Part shown: positions 21,271-32,262 of the stretch, piece after piece | How positions within the stretch are numbered: position 1 is the first letter of the stretch | How the letters are laid out: each line of letters begins with the position of its first letter | Assembly: GCA_021292105.1 (NCBI GenBank) | Contig: CM037867.1 | Coordinates: forward strand, 15,204,928 to 15,268,927 | Source of the DNA: Anadara kagoshimensis | Taxonomy: Eukaryota; Mollusca; Bivalvia; Arcoida; Arcidae | Direction of reading: 5' to 3' | Length of the DNA: 64,000 nt | Notes under the pieces: generated by a model | What the model saw: only the letters and a program-made list of their open reading frames with translations | What the model was told of the DNA's origin: nothing | Database searches by the model: none | Program-made: the position numbers and the translations under genes

Positions 21271-21704
21271 GGTATGAATTGTGAAACTGGGGCCTGCAGT
21301 CACCACAATAATACTAGTAATGCATGTCTCCCATGATCACCTGTAGGTTATAAGTAAATACACTACCATAATAATTATTTAAATTAAAGGTCAAGCTGAC
21401 AGGTTAATGTTGTTTCACTATACTTAGTACTGTTTTGCATATACCTCAGTCAGTCACTGACCTGGTTCTCTATTACCTAATAGTACTTGTTTTCTGTTGA
21501 TGACATAATCAACTTATCATTGTTAATTACATGTGATTATTTAATGGTAACATAAAGATAACAACCTTTTTCTCTCGCCATTCTTATTATATGCATGCAT
21601 ACCTATGCAGCATGTGTCATTGTCAACGCTCTCAATGTATGTCAAGTATGCTGGAATAACTATGTCAAATATGTCTAGTTACCATGGAAACTATACACGT
21701 GAAA

Positions 21705-21940
21705 TAGAGCCCCAGCAAAGATTCATTCACTTATATCAAGTTCTGGAATGGTAAGTTCTGAATAGTGGAGGAAACAGGAGTGCCCAGAGAAAACCACCGA
21801 CCTTCGGCAATTCAATTTACAAACTTTCACGAACAGTCACTACCTACTTTTAAGTCTTTGGTCAGACCCAGTCAGGGTTCAAACCCACAACCTCCCACTT
21901 ATAGAGTGAGCACTCTACCAACTCAGATACCGCAGTGGTA
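21705..21940 (-). mobile_element. chimeric SINE: SINE-A head on SINE-C body
   Basis: On the minus strand, the SINE-A head (A/B-box region 21880-21940, CAGACCCAGTCAGGGTTC on the plus strand) passes at about 21826 into SINE-C body (ACCACCGACCTTCGGCAA, GTGGAGGAAACAGGAGTGCC, CACTTATATCAAG). The join falls in CAAACTTTCACGAACAG. It is either template switching in retroposition or recombination. Confidence 0.65.
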
Positions 21941-22207
21941 AATTTTGATTAGCAATGTGTAAATGATACATTTTTTTCTACCAACTACCTTTCTAGAATG
22001 AACACTGGAGATGTAAAATGCTACGGTATTCAGCATTATGCTGTAGCCTTGACCCAAAATGGATGACACAATTACCAAGAAAAGTTTAGTTTGATTGTGC
22101 CTTAAGTAATGGTTTTCATTATGTATATACACAACATTTATGCAAGTTTTTCTACTTGCTTACAAGAGAAGTTAAATTATTGTGAAACATATTTCTGGTT
22201 GCTTAAT

Positions 22208-22495
22208 AAAACAAAAATTTCCCATATTACTACCCTTAATACCATTTTAAATTACATGTAGATATAAAACAAAAATTTCCCATGTTCCTACCCCTTAATA
22301 CCATTTCAAATTACATGTAAATATGAAACAAAAATTTCCCATGTTCCTACCCCTTAATACCATTTCTAATTACATGTAGATATAAAACAAAAATTTCCCA
22401 TGTTCCTACCCCTTAATACCATTTCTAATTACATGTAGATATAGAACAAAAATTTCCCATGTTCCTACCCCTTAATACCATTTCAAATTAGCTGA
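22208..22495. repeat. ~59-bp tandem repeat, five copies
   Basis: AAACAAAAATTTCCCATGTT, CCTACCCCTTAATACCATTT and CTAATTACATGTAGATAT form the unit. Copies 2-5 are almost identical, the first is diverged. 21941-22207 and 22496-22945 hold nothing recognisable. Confidence 0.9.
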
Positions 22496-22949
22496 AAATA
22501 GCTGAAACATTTTATACATCAACATACATAATTCTCATGTATGTTTCAATAACCAACATATTTTACTACATAGTTTCTTTACAGTCTCACGAGTCCATAA
22601 TTATTATTCCATCTTGTAAAAATATTCCAGTTGCCAAAATCTCCCATCTTTATACACAAGACTAGGTCTAGAAGACTGTGTCTAATGATTTACTTCCAGT
22701 GTAAATATGCATTCTATACAACAATGTGATCGCCCATGCTCTGCAGAGGCTCTATACAGGGGGTCTCTGTGTAACAGAATATTGAGTGCAAGTTTTTATA
22801 GGATATTTTGACTTTGCAAAAAATGCACGCCACACTTGTTCCAGTTGTCCAAAGCTTAACCGAAAATTTATATCTTATGTATTGGGCAATATTTTTTAAA
22901 TCCCTGATCACAATCAATGATATTTCATAAAAGCAATTTAGGCTATGTA

Positions 22950-23115
22950 TCCATTCCTGGTAGCCAAAGTCGCCATTGGCTACTAATTTCTGAGGAATTC
23001 TTTCAAAAAGTAACCTATTTTAGAAAATTTGTGGAAAAATACTTTAAAAAGGACTACATTTTCACAAATTTTGGAAATTTGGCTACTAATTATTTTAAAT
23101 TTATGGAAACCTAGA
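22950..23115. repeat. dispersed repeat, relative of 14727-14880
   Basis: CCATTCCTGGTAGCCAAAGT, CTTTCAAAAAGTAACCTATT, CATTTTCACAAATTTTGGAA and TTTATGGAAACCTAGATTTA. The last motif also appears inverted at 15760-15790. The 65-aa frame is a by-product. 23116-23930 has no gene. Confidence 0.5.
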
Positions 23116-23934
23116 TTTAGGTCAAGACTTTTGTTTTTTAATTTAAACAGCATTTTGAAATTTCACTAACCATTTACCGGGTAGTTAGCTAACATGGCTT
23201 TAAACAACCAGGTCCAGAAGAGCAGGGTTCAATCCTCAGACGGTGCACTTGGTGTAATAATGGATTATGTTCAAGTATTGTGTCTCTCCTGTTACACTCC
23301 TTATAACAACTGTAACACATATGCACTATACTGTGCTAGTTTCTTCAAGTTGTCACTAAAAATAACATGATAACATTCAAAGTTTCACATGTCTATCACC
23401 TGCTTACACTAACTGAGAGCAGGAAGATTGATCCAGCTTCTTGAGCCCATATATAAAGGCTCCCTGTTCTTAAGACCAGGACCCAGTTGTTCGAAACCTG
23501 ATAAGCTTAATCTATGATTAACACAGATTTAAAATATCAATAAAAATCATCATATCATCATCAAATCCACAGATTTATAGCCAGGTGCTTCAATTTGATG
23601 AAATTCTATTTACTTATAACATTTTCAACATTAATTCCACAACAGATTTGATATTATGCATTATTTAATTTTGACTAATCAACTGATTAAACTAATCAGG
23701 CTTCGAACAACTCACCCCAAGGAAATTGATCTATGTCCAACTCAACATAATTTTAAGATAAATTCACTCATACCCAGACACAATTCTGAAATAAGAATAT
23801 CGCTAAACTTCAAAGCGCAAATTTCATCATTTTTCCACAATAGGATCTGCCAGTGTCATGTTGAAAGTTGGATTTCAATATAGGCTTTGGTGCAACTGTG
23901 GTCCATAAGCAGGTACTTACACCATTCAGGCATC

Positions 23935-24545
23935 GCTCTCTTCAATGGTTTAAAGCACCGGTTTATAGATAAAAGCACCTCTCATTGACTACATGTAGCT
24001 TCCAATCCCACTCGGAACAGATCCTAGTGTGAGAAAGTTTGATGATTGAGGCTGCAGTGGCCAAATGGTTAAGATGTTAGTCTTCAAATCCAGGGTCTCT
24101 CACCACTGTGAGTTTGAGTCCCGCTCAGACCACATGTGGGAAAGTGAATTTTCCTTGCAGTTGGCCATTACCGATTCACCTGGTATCATTATAATGAACT
24201 GGGGGAGTGGTACGCCTGTCTGCAGCGTACCAACTTGGTGAGCTAGCACCTTAAATTCTCCCTGAGTGCAGGCTAGTGCAAGGCAGACCATACAACATAC
24301 TCGCACTTCACATGTATACACGAAATTGTTCATAGATTAATCCAGAGACTAATAAAATAGTTCTCGTCGCGAATAGCTGAAAAATTACTGATGTGACGTT
24401 AAGCAACATTCAACCAACTAACCATCAGTTTGATGATTGCAAGAGGTCATCTTCAGGTGCAGGTACCTTCAACATCCCAGAGCTGACATCCTTGATATAA
24501 GTGAAAGAATATAGACTTGGGCATTAAACACCATTACTGCACTTC
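23935..24545 (+). mobile_element. SINE-C interrupted by SINE-B
   Basis: Head and body at 23935-24048 (GGTTTAAAGCACCGGTTTAT, CACCTCTCATTG, GATCCTAGTGTGAGAAAG); continuation at 24440-24545 (CAAGAGGTCATCTTCAGG, CAACATCCCAGAGCTGACAT, GATATAAGTGAAAGAATA, GCATTAAACACCATTACTGC). The two pieces are collinear. Confidence 0.85.
24049..24426 (+). mobile_element. SINE-B with 13-bp target duplication
   Basis: AGGCTGCAGTGGCCAAATGG head, TGTGAGTTTGAGTCCCGCTC B-box region, AAAGTGAATTTTCCTTGCAG, CGTCGCGAATAGCTGAAAAA, and a CAACCAACTAACC tail. AGTTTGATGATTG lies at 24036-24048 and again at 24427-24439. More diverged from the 16666 copy in the head than in the tail. Confidence 0.93.
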
Positions 24546-25091
24546 ACTCTTTTAAGGTGTAGATGGCATATTTAATGTCGCATTTCTCCAGGTCTTGGGT
24601 AGGACCGTATAATTATGAAAGAAATCGCTCCTCATATTTTTTAATCTAAGATGATTTCTTACAGACATTTCTTACACTTCAGATTTCTCACTTCAGCAAA
24701 TTTTGAAACATATGTAATTAATTTGTTACAACATTTCAAATGCCAACAAAATATGTTTAATAACCCATAAAATCTGATAGATGTACAAATATGTGGAATT
24801 TTAACTGCCAAAAACATCTGAACTTAATGTGCCTTCAAAGTATGTTTAACAAGAATCATACACCAGTAATTAATAATACACTCAAGTAGCACTCAAGGGG
24901 GATAATTTGCAATCACAACAAGAACAATGATTCCCTAATTTTTTGGTATCATAAGATTAAAAATATTTTAACTTTCAAAACATCTAATTTTGAAGTATGT
25001 GTATGTATATTAAAATCTCACTTAATAGATCATTGTAAACCATGGCAAGGTTGCTGAATGGTCCTTACGGCAGTCACCCTTTTTAATTTTG

Positions 25092-25442
25092 ATCAGAGTT
25101 GAGTTTAGTAATGGTGTTTAAAGTCCCAGTCAAGAATATTTCACTTATATTGAGACATCGCTAGCTATAGGCAAAGGTGGAGAAATTTTGCCTGTGCATT
25201 GCTCTGATGGCATTCATTATGCAGCAGGGTTCTTTATTGTGCCACACCTACCGTAATACGGGACCTCGTTTATTTTAAGTTCCCATCCGAAAGAACCACG
25301 ACTTTCATTTTGTAATGCCGAGTGCCTAGCGAAAGAACAGTCACTACCCACTTTTAAGTCTTGGGTCAGACCTGGCCGGGGATCGAACCCACGACCTCCC
25401 ACTTACAGAGTGAGCACTCTACCAACTGAGCTACCACAGTGG
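25092..25442 (-). mobile_element. SINE-A copy, reverse, near full length
   Basis: Tail GTAATGGTGTTTAAAGTCCC, CAAGAATATTTCACTTATAT, body AAAGAACCACGACTTTCATT and CCTGGCCGGGGATCGAACCC, head ending TACCAACTGAGCTACCACAG. An 11-bp insertion (ATTCATTATGC) is near 25210. 25443-26490 holds a poly-A run near 25594-25612 and nothing recognisable. Confidence 0.92.
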
Positions 25443-26494
25443 TAATTTACAAACAAATCATTTCGTTCAGCGATGTGTAAATGATACATCTTTTGTTAGA
25501 ATTCTTCCCTTAAGCGATCCTCAATATGAAGTATTTTCATATTTCTTAATTAATTCTGTTGTAATTGGAAGCATTTTACAAATGATCTGTGCAAAAAAAA
25601 AAAAAAAAAAAAAGAAACTAATCCAGTAATCACTCAATAAAAAGAACTCATTACTTCTGTACATAAATTTTCATTAGAAGACCTACATGATTCTGCCAAG
25701 ATGTATTCGCAGTTTTTGACAGAAAAACCATTTGTTTTTAGCACTTATTAGTGAGTTCAAATAAACAGCAAGCAGCCATATACAATATAAGATGTTGCAT
25801 AAAACGCTGTAAAAAATATTATTTCGTTCTGCATGTCAAATAACAAGTCAACCAGTAATTACCGAGAATTCTTCGCACTTCATGCTCTCGAAAAACAGAG
25901 ATTTCAAATCCTCTGTAGCCAGAAATCAATTTTCAAAGCAGATTCACAAAGCAAACATAATTTCACTTTGATTTAAGATGAATTGAAGAAATGCATCTTG
26001 CATTTACGATGCCGCAATCTAAACAGATCTTTATCTTCTGCGCAATCAACATCAATTCAAAGTTAAATTGTCTTCATAAAAACAGGATTTTCTCAAAGAA
26101 AGATTTCAAACAGTGGAAAAAAGTGCCAAATTTCACAGCATGCACACAGACTTTATCACAGATGTCGGATAAGCTGATATGTAATCTGTGACAATTGTTT
26201 GGATTCTGGGTTTCTTGTGATCAGTGTTAATCAACATTTATGTTTAACAAAATAAATCAACCACTTATGAAAACATACTGGGGACTATATAACATATAAA
26301 TTAGCCAACAAAAATATTTAAAAGGTGTCTCTTGTTCAAATTCATATAAGATACTTAATCGCCATGGAAACGAGTTGTACTGAAGACCTAGAAAAATAAC
26401 TTTTGGCCAGCAATATCAAGATAGGCAATGTCATATGTTTTACCAATTCCCCTGTAAAAATTCCATCTTTGTTGAACATCATGGTTATAGTGTG

Positions 26495-27125
26495 TCAAGT
26501 TTGACCTGGCTGTTTGACCTTAAATTTGAATATTAATTGTGTAAATTAGGGGCCATCTAAAGTTTATACAGATAGATGATACTAATACTGGGTCAGGATG
26601 TTTATGGCAAAACAGGGATTTTTCTGGGTATCCACAGGGTCCGGTAAAGGGACCTATTCCCAATGCAAAAAACATACATTTTTCCCAATTCTGTAGTAAA
26701 AAATTCCCAATTAGCTATGTTTATCAATTTTTTGAGAAAAAAAATTTCACAAGATCATCAACATCATATTCGGAGGATATCTCGTTCTGATAACGATTTC
26801 AATCTATATTAACCCACGTTTTGCTGGATGATTTATATAGAGACAAAAGAGACAGCGCTATTTTGCTGTGAACACCGATATAATTTGTTCAATTACCAGT
26901 ATTCTAGAGGTCTAGAATTTCTAATATGTTGTTGTGATTTTTCCCAAAATAACATTTTTTTTTAGCATTTTCCCAATTTCATCCCAAGGTGCTTTTCCCA
27001 AAAAGGTCAGAAAAATCCTTGCAAAAGCACATGCTGTCTTTAAATGAAACAGTCTATTAATATTAGCCTAGAAATTAGAAATATTCAAATCTAATGTCAA
27101 ACAACTAGGTCAAATTTGATGTACT
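26495..27125. mobile_element. ~620-bp element with inverted ends and a nested insert
   Basis: ATAGTGTGTCAAGTTTGACC and TGTTTGACCTTAAATTTGAA on the left pair with AATCTAATGTCAAACAACTA and GGTCAAATTTGATGTACTAT on the right. Inside, 26615-27020 is a different repeat rich in TTCCCAA motifs, related to segments at 42290, 42960 and 43300. A MITE that received a second element is the simplest reading. Confidence 0.6.
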
Positions 27126-27283
27126 ATACATTGTGATTGCAAACAGATTGCATTAAGTGTACCAGTAATCTGATGGCAAAACTATTACATTTTGTCCACT
27201 ATAAGACCAAGTATGGATTTTCACCACAGGAATGAAGGTCCATTTATTAATAATTTGGTTGCATATTTTAATATTTTTTTAGA

Positions 27284-27902
27284 TTTAGGTCAGCTCCCTC
27301 AAATGATCAAAGCTAGCTACAGTAAGCTTCATATAAGAGTGGATTAAACAACAGTTTTACACAGTTTTAAGTATTGTCTATGACAATTTTCCAGAACAAT
27401 GATCATTGAAAGCTTAGCACCAATAACAGTTGTAAATAACTCTTTATTTTACCTTGATGTATATTTTTTTCCTCTTCCAAATGTAAATGTGCATGGAGAA
27501 AACCACCAACCTTCAGCAAAGCCATCTAACAAACTTACTTACACCAGGATCTATCTCGAGTAGGATTCAAACTTAGGCAGCAAGAGGACCTGTGATCTGT
27601 AAAGCGTATGCTTAAAACCGAAACCTACTTATAACATTGACTGTTTATTTTAAATTTCAATTTAGGGTCAGCTCCCTCTAAATTATTAATGATCAAAGCT
27701 CTACCTACTAGTAAGCCTTATATAAGAGTGGAATTAAACAACAAAAACATCAGGATTTTTTCCCTTTAACAGTTGTAAGCATAAAGTGAGTCTATGACAA
27801 TTTTCCAGAACAATGATCACTGGAAGTTTAGCATCAATGACAGTTGTAAATCACTCTTTATTTTACCTTGATGGTTTTTTCTCTCCTCCAAATGTAAATG
27901 TT
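27284..27902. repeat. direct repeats flanking a reverse SINE-C
   Basis: GGTCAGCTCCCTC, TATAAGAGTGGA, CTATGACAATTTTCCAGAAC, AATGATCA, CAGTTGTAAAT and CTTTATTTTACCTTGATG occur in the same order at 27284-27490 and 27661-27902. Between them 27492-27640 is a reverse SINE-C piece (GAGAAAACCACCAACCTTCA; CCAGGATCTATCTCGAGTAG). 27903-28030 and 28165-28745 show no feature. Confidence 0.75.
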
Positions 27903-28034
27903 TTATAATCTTATCCCTATTATATTGTCACACTAGTTGATCATTCTGAGCGGAAAAAGTGGAATAAATTTGCAAGCCACTCCTAACTTTTTGCTTTAGT
28001 AGAAGAAAGTTAGAGGTTCAATCACCATTATTGT

Positions 28035-28160
28035 ACACCAGCTTTTATTGGTGCGTGATCACTGTTTTTCACTTATCAATGTGGTCAATTCTGGGATTGT
28101 GGAGGAAACTTGTGTCTGAAGAAAACCATACAGACTGCAAAAAACTGAAAAACTTTCAGA
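28035..28160 (-). mobile_element. SINE-C fragment
   Basis: CACTTATCAATGTGGTCAAT, CTGGGATTGTGGAGGAAACT and GTCTGAAGAAAACCA are minus-strand SINE-C 3' body. Head missing. Confidence 0.5.
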
Positions 28161-28746
28161 CACTAGGGCATTAAACCGATTCCAATAATTCTGGGGTAGG
28201 TAAGGCCAGTGTTCATTCTAGGATTTTTTCAGACTTTGAATGTTTCGTTTTCAGAAACTTTCATTATTACAATAATATCATCAATACTTACATTCATGTA
28301 ATGTTGAAAATAACTGACTAAGGTCTAAACAATTGGACCATTTGGCAAAAAATGATCTATGGCCTCATGACCCCTTCTAGAACGAAAACTGTAAGACAGT
28401 TAACTCATCCCCCTCCCACCCAAAGTAATTGTATTCCTAATTTCATTCATTCAAGAAGACTTGATGCATCCCCCATCCCCACAAATTGTATGCCTAAATT
28501 CATTTCCAGAGCATTAAACGTTCACCAAAACTTGTGCATCCTAGCTCTATCTAAATCTATAAAGCATGGAAAATTCTGATTTATCATCATCATACACATC
28601 TAACAAACATGCTCTTAAATTCAATGACCCCGCCTTTTGATGATTAATTAGTGTTACAAAAACTAAAAGTCAAGTTGAATAACTTCCCTCTGAAGATCAA
28701 TACAAACATACAAATACTTAAGATAAGGCCAAAAAAACAGGACCTG

Positions 28747-28984
28747 TATAGGCAAACAACACTGACCTGTCTGCTTGACCTTTAATTTAAATATTTATTA
28801 TGAGCCAGTTCATTTAGGTATAGGGTACACAGTTGTTTATTGTGCCTGCATCATGGGAGATGTGCATTGTTTGTTTATTAGCTGTGTATCTTATTCTTAA
28901 CACTATCTATATATTGGGTAGATCCTCCTGAATGAATATTCCTAATGAAAGGTCAAGCAGACAGGTCAATATTGTTCGCCTATA
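28747..28984. mobile_element. MITE-1 copy, both ends intact
   Basis: TATAGGCAAACAACACTGAC at the left and GGTCAATATTGTTCGCCTAT at the right. The arms include GCTTGACCTTTAATTTAAAT and GAATATTCCTAATGAAAGGT. TA repeats at the right edge obscure the target duplication. 28985-29515 has no feature. Confidence 0.85.
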
Positions 28985-29519
28985 TATAAATCTTGTCATA
29001 AAAACTCATATGTACATACATGTATATTAGTTCACTCTCTTGATCTTTGACCTTTCTAGTATATACATGATATATACACAAAAATACCGACCAGGTATTA
29101 TTGTAAAAGCTGAAAAATCCATTTAAAATTGCTATAAATTGTCAATTTAATTTAATGTCCATTTCATCTGACTTGGTTTTGAGGAAGTACAGAGACCTGC
29201 ATTGGTGGCCTTGGAATGTAAACTCCTTAGAATATAAACTGTAGTTGTATTTATACATGCACTGGGTTCCATTTTTTATTGTGCACATCAAAAAGAATTA
29301 TAAATTATTTCTGTACATAAAGTTATGCAGATCTGCAACATATGTTAACATCCAATCTGTTTTTTGTTTACAATGGGGCATTAAAAACATCTCCATCACT
29401 GTGAGTGGAACAGCATGAGTAAGCAGTACAATCAAGACACTTTATAATGACAGGACTATAATCGACTTAAGAGGATTTTTCATGCACAAGGCAAGGGTGT
29501 TTTAAAGACCAGTCCAGAT

Positions 29520-29950
29520 TTTTTTGCTAGTATATAACAGTGTTTTATGCCATAGTCAAGATTCTCTCAATTATGATGGCCGGGGACACCAGAGTTCCCA
29601 GGAGAAAACCAACTTGCCTTGTGTGACACCAGAGTTTCCAGGAGAAAACCCAACTTGCCTTGTGCAACTTTTATGCACAAGGCAAGGAGAATGGTATAGT
29701 GGTGTTTTAAAGCCCAGTCCAGATTTTTCTTTCTATATAAGTAATGGTGTTTTATGCCCTAGTCAACATTCACTCAATATTGAGGTGGTCAATTCAGAGA
29801 TGGTCAAGGAAACCAGAGTTCTTAGAGAGAAAACCCTCGACCTTTGGCAAGCATCTCACATTAGGATCTGTCCCAAGTGATATTTAAACCTTGGCTTTGA
29901 TGGAGACTGTGATCCATAAAAGTGTGCTTTAGACAACTCTGCAACTAAGG
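29520..29950 (-). mobile_element. SINE-C copies, duplicated, reverse
   Basis: Two blocks carry AGTGTTTTATGCC or GGTGTTTTAAAGCC with AGTCCAGATTTTT, and ACACCAGAGTTnCCAGGAGA is itself tandemly repeated at 29586-29645. The second block runs on to GGATCTGTCCCAAGTGATAT and TGTGATCCATAAAAGTGTGC. CAAGGCAAGG is scattered through. The 118-aa frame over this region is not a gene. Confidence 0.6.
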
Positions 29951-30126
29951 CCCTTTGCAAGGCAAGGAATCTAAAAGAAATTCAAAATGGAACATCAAAC
30001 TAATGGCAGGTTTTCACCATTTCAGAAACACTTTCAAACTACATTTTCTACTGGAATTCAAATAAACAATTGACCTCTGCGACCTTTATTTGAACCAATT
30101 TGCCATATCATTAGATAATTATAAAT

Positions 30127-30310
30127 ACAGTCAAACCTGTCTATAAAGGCCACCCAAGGGAACCAGTAAAAGTGGCCTTAAGGCTTTATATACAGGTTCA
30201 AATACAGGTTCAAATAATATGAATAAAGAGCAATTGGGATACAATTTTACTGGTCTTTATAAGCAGGTGGTCCTTATATAGAGGTGGCCTTTAAGACAGG
30301 TTGGACTGTA
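30127..30310 (+). mobile_element. MITE-2 copy
   Basis: ACAGTCAAACCTGTCTATAA at the left and GACAGGTTGGACTGTA at the right. GGCCACCCAAGGGAACCAGT, a duplicated ATACAGGTTCAAAT, and ATTGGGATACAATTTTACTG lie inside. Confidence 0.88.
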
Positions 30311-30392
30311 TTATTATTATAATTACTAGTTATTGTGGTTGTGTTTTTTATCATTGTCATTTTGTTGAGGTCGCTAATTTGCAGATCTACTA

Positions 30393-30740
30393 GGAAAGTC
30401 CATCAAAAAATGAAATGTTATGTTTAAGGCAAAGGAGGATATGACAAAAACTCGTACATGATGAAACAAAAACTTGCGTATAAAAAGAGCAAGCACTGTT
30501 ATATATTTAATTTATTTTGCAGGACGTATTCTTTCTTGAACTTGTCTGATGATATAAGAAATCACTAGTTATTGATAATATTGCTGGGAATGTCCATAAA
30601 AAATGAAATTCTGAAATTCTATGATTACCAGTTAAGTTAAGGTTTTGAACATATGATTTAAACACAACAAAACTTGCGAGTTAAAAACAACAAAACTTCA
30701 GTATAAAAAGAGCAAGCACTGTTATATTTAAAGTGTTAAT
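30393..30740. repeat. ~190-bp imperfect tandem duplication
   Basis: AATGAAAT, ACAAAAACTTGCGTATAAAA and AGAGCAAGCACTGTTATAT at 30405-30510 recur at 30600-30735 (ACTTCAGTATAAAAAGAGCA). 30741-31045 has nothing. Confidence 0.6.
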
Positions 30741-31046
30741 TTGTCTTCTAAGAGCTTTATGATCAAGTATTAAACGAACAAACATTGTATTTTATTTACA
30801 AACTTTCATATCTACACAAGTATTTAATAATGCTTTTAAAACGGGGCTAATCTTCTCTAAATTTAACCCTTACTGTAGAACACAATGACATGTACCTAAT
30901 CACGAGAGGGTTTACGCTAAATAAAAAGATTATTTCCATTTTTCAGTGTTCAGATTATGGTAAGAAGAGTGGACTAAATATTAATACTGTATTACTCAAT
31001 GTGTACTAGGCATTCTTTGTGTTTATTTCTCAATGGAGAAAGAGAA

Positions 31047-31255
31047 ATGGAGAGAGAGGTAGAGAGAGAGAGGTATATTTTCTCATATAAGAGAGAGAAT
31101 AAGTTGTTTTTGTATTTGAGTAAATTAAAGCAGTCTTTTTTTTCTTATTCTTCTTTTATCAAGATTGAGAGAGAGAGAGAGAGAGGGGGAGATGTTTGTA
31201 TTTGAGTGAATAAACACTTTCATTATATTTATTCTTATGGAAGAGAGAGAATTGA

Positions 31256-31288
<33 letters not shown>

Positions 31289-31372
31289 GGAGATGTTTGT
31301 ATTTGAGTGAATAAACACTTTCATTATATTTATTCTTATGGAAGAGAGAGAGAGAGAGAGGGAGATGTTTTA
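31047..31372. repeat. (GA)n microsatellite with ~103-bp duplicated spacer
   Basis: Four GA runs (about 31047-31096, 31165-31190, 31242-31290, 31341-31366) alternate with a spacer GATGTTTGTATTTGAGTGAA, ACACTTTCATTATATTTATT present twice in full and once in part. Confidence 0.92.
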
Positions 31373-31439
31373 TATTTGAGTGCTTTATAACCCAAGTTGT
31401 CAAGTTTATTTTACAAGTACATGTCAAAGCAGCCAGTTT

Positions 31440-31560
31440 TCATATGGTGAAAGAAATGAAAATACTAGTGTTGTATCCCCCAGTCAAGATTATTTCACTT
31501 GTATGAAGGTTGTCAGTTCTGGAATAAGGAAGGATACTAGAGTGCTGGGGTATATGAACA
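31440..31560 (-). mobile_element. SINE-C fragment
   Basis: CCAGTCAAGATTATTTCACT, GGTTGTCAGTTCTGGAATAA and ACTAGAGTGCTGGGG are reverse SINE-C tail and body. 31561-32140 shows nothing else. Confidence 0.5.
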
Positions 31561-32142
31561 GAAGTCTTGCCTATACAAAAGTACTTAACAAAAGGTTGGT
31601 ATCAATTTGACTGTAATAAGTCAAAGACCGACAGGCTACAACTGCAAGACTGCTACATCTTGCACTTTTCAGGGACGACAATAAAATTAATTTATTTTAT
31701 GTAACTGTCTTTAAATGCACATGATATTGGGGTTAAATATGCATGTATTCCAAAACTTCTGCATTGTAATTAGCCTATACATATAAACTGAGCTTCAATG
31801 TGCATACATAATTGCCAAAAAAGTCACAAAAATGAATGTACTGTGAAAGTATTAATTTTATAGAGGTGTACTCATTTTAGCCGTTTTCGAGGTGACAAGT
31901 TCCAAGTGTTCAATCAAGGATTTTTAAGAGGACCATTTTAAAACATTCCACTAAAACACCACAACATCAATATTATTGAGGTAAAAATGTGGCCTATGAA
32001 AGCTTTAACAATGGGGTTATAAAGGGGATAAGGGATCAATCGAGTACCACTTTTTTAAATCAACCACCAAATTTTATATGACTATAGAGCATTAAGATGA
32101 TCCATGAAATTTAAGCTAATTCAAGTCCACTTGAATTTGCAG

Positions 32143-32262
32143 TACCGGTATACCAATTGTAATTTTTGGTATATACCGATATAGAAATTGTAATTTTTGG
32201 TATATACCGGTATACAAATTGTAATTTTTGGTATATACCGGTATACAAATTGTAATTTTCAC
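32143..32262. repeat. 31-bp array carrying a TATACCGGTATA palindrome
   Basis: About four units of AATTGTAATTTTTGG plus TATATACCGGTATAC. Each unit carries the self-complementary 12-mer. 32263-33145 has no gene; an 18-bp echo is absent elsewhere. Confidence 0.85.

Larger units (their letters stand above)
20068..21421. mobile_element. composite: MITE-1 arms around MITE-5, MITE-2 and a tandem array
   Basis: The left edge (about 20068-20150: AACAACATTTACCC, TTGTTAGGAACATTCAT) and right edge (21371-21421: TTAAAGGTCAAGCTGACAGG, TTAATGTTGTTTCACTATA) are the two ends of one diverged MITE-1. Its inner arms still pair: ATTCATACCAATACATGG at 20116-20133 against CCATGTATTGGTATGAAT at 21262-21279. In its centre sits MITE-5, whose ends GGCTCCAGTTTCAC (20153) and GTGAAACTGGAGCC are inverted repeats. 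A MITE-2 (20231-20393) lies inside MITE-5. The right MITE-5/MITE-1 junction is amplified as 16 tandem copies. Confidence 0.8.

Noticed and set aside
22208-22495. CRISPR-like regular repeat
   Set aside because: The whole 59-bp unit is repeated, including what would be spacers.
25217-25402. 61-aa minus frame with GFDPRPGLTQDLKVGSD
   Set aside because: The same peptide occurs at 11802 and 59151 because it is the SINE-A head and body translated.
29524-29880. 118-aa coding sequence
   Set aside because: It lies wholly over duplicated reverse SINE-C sequence.
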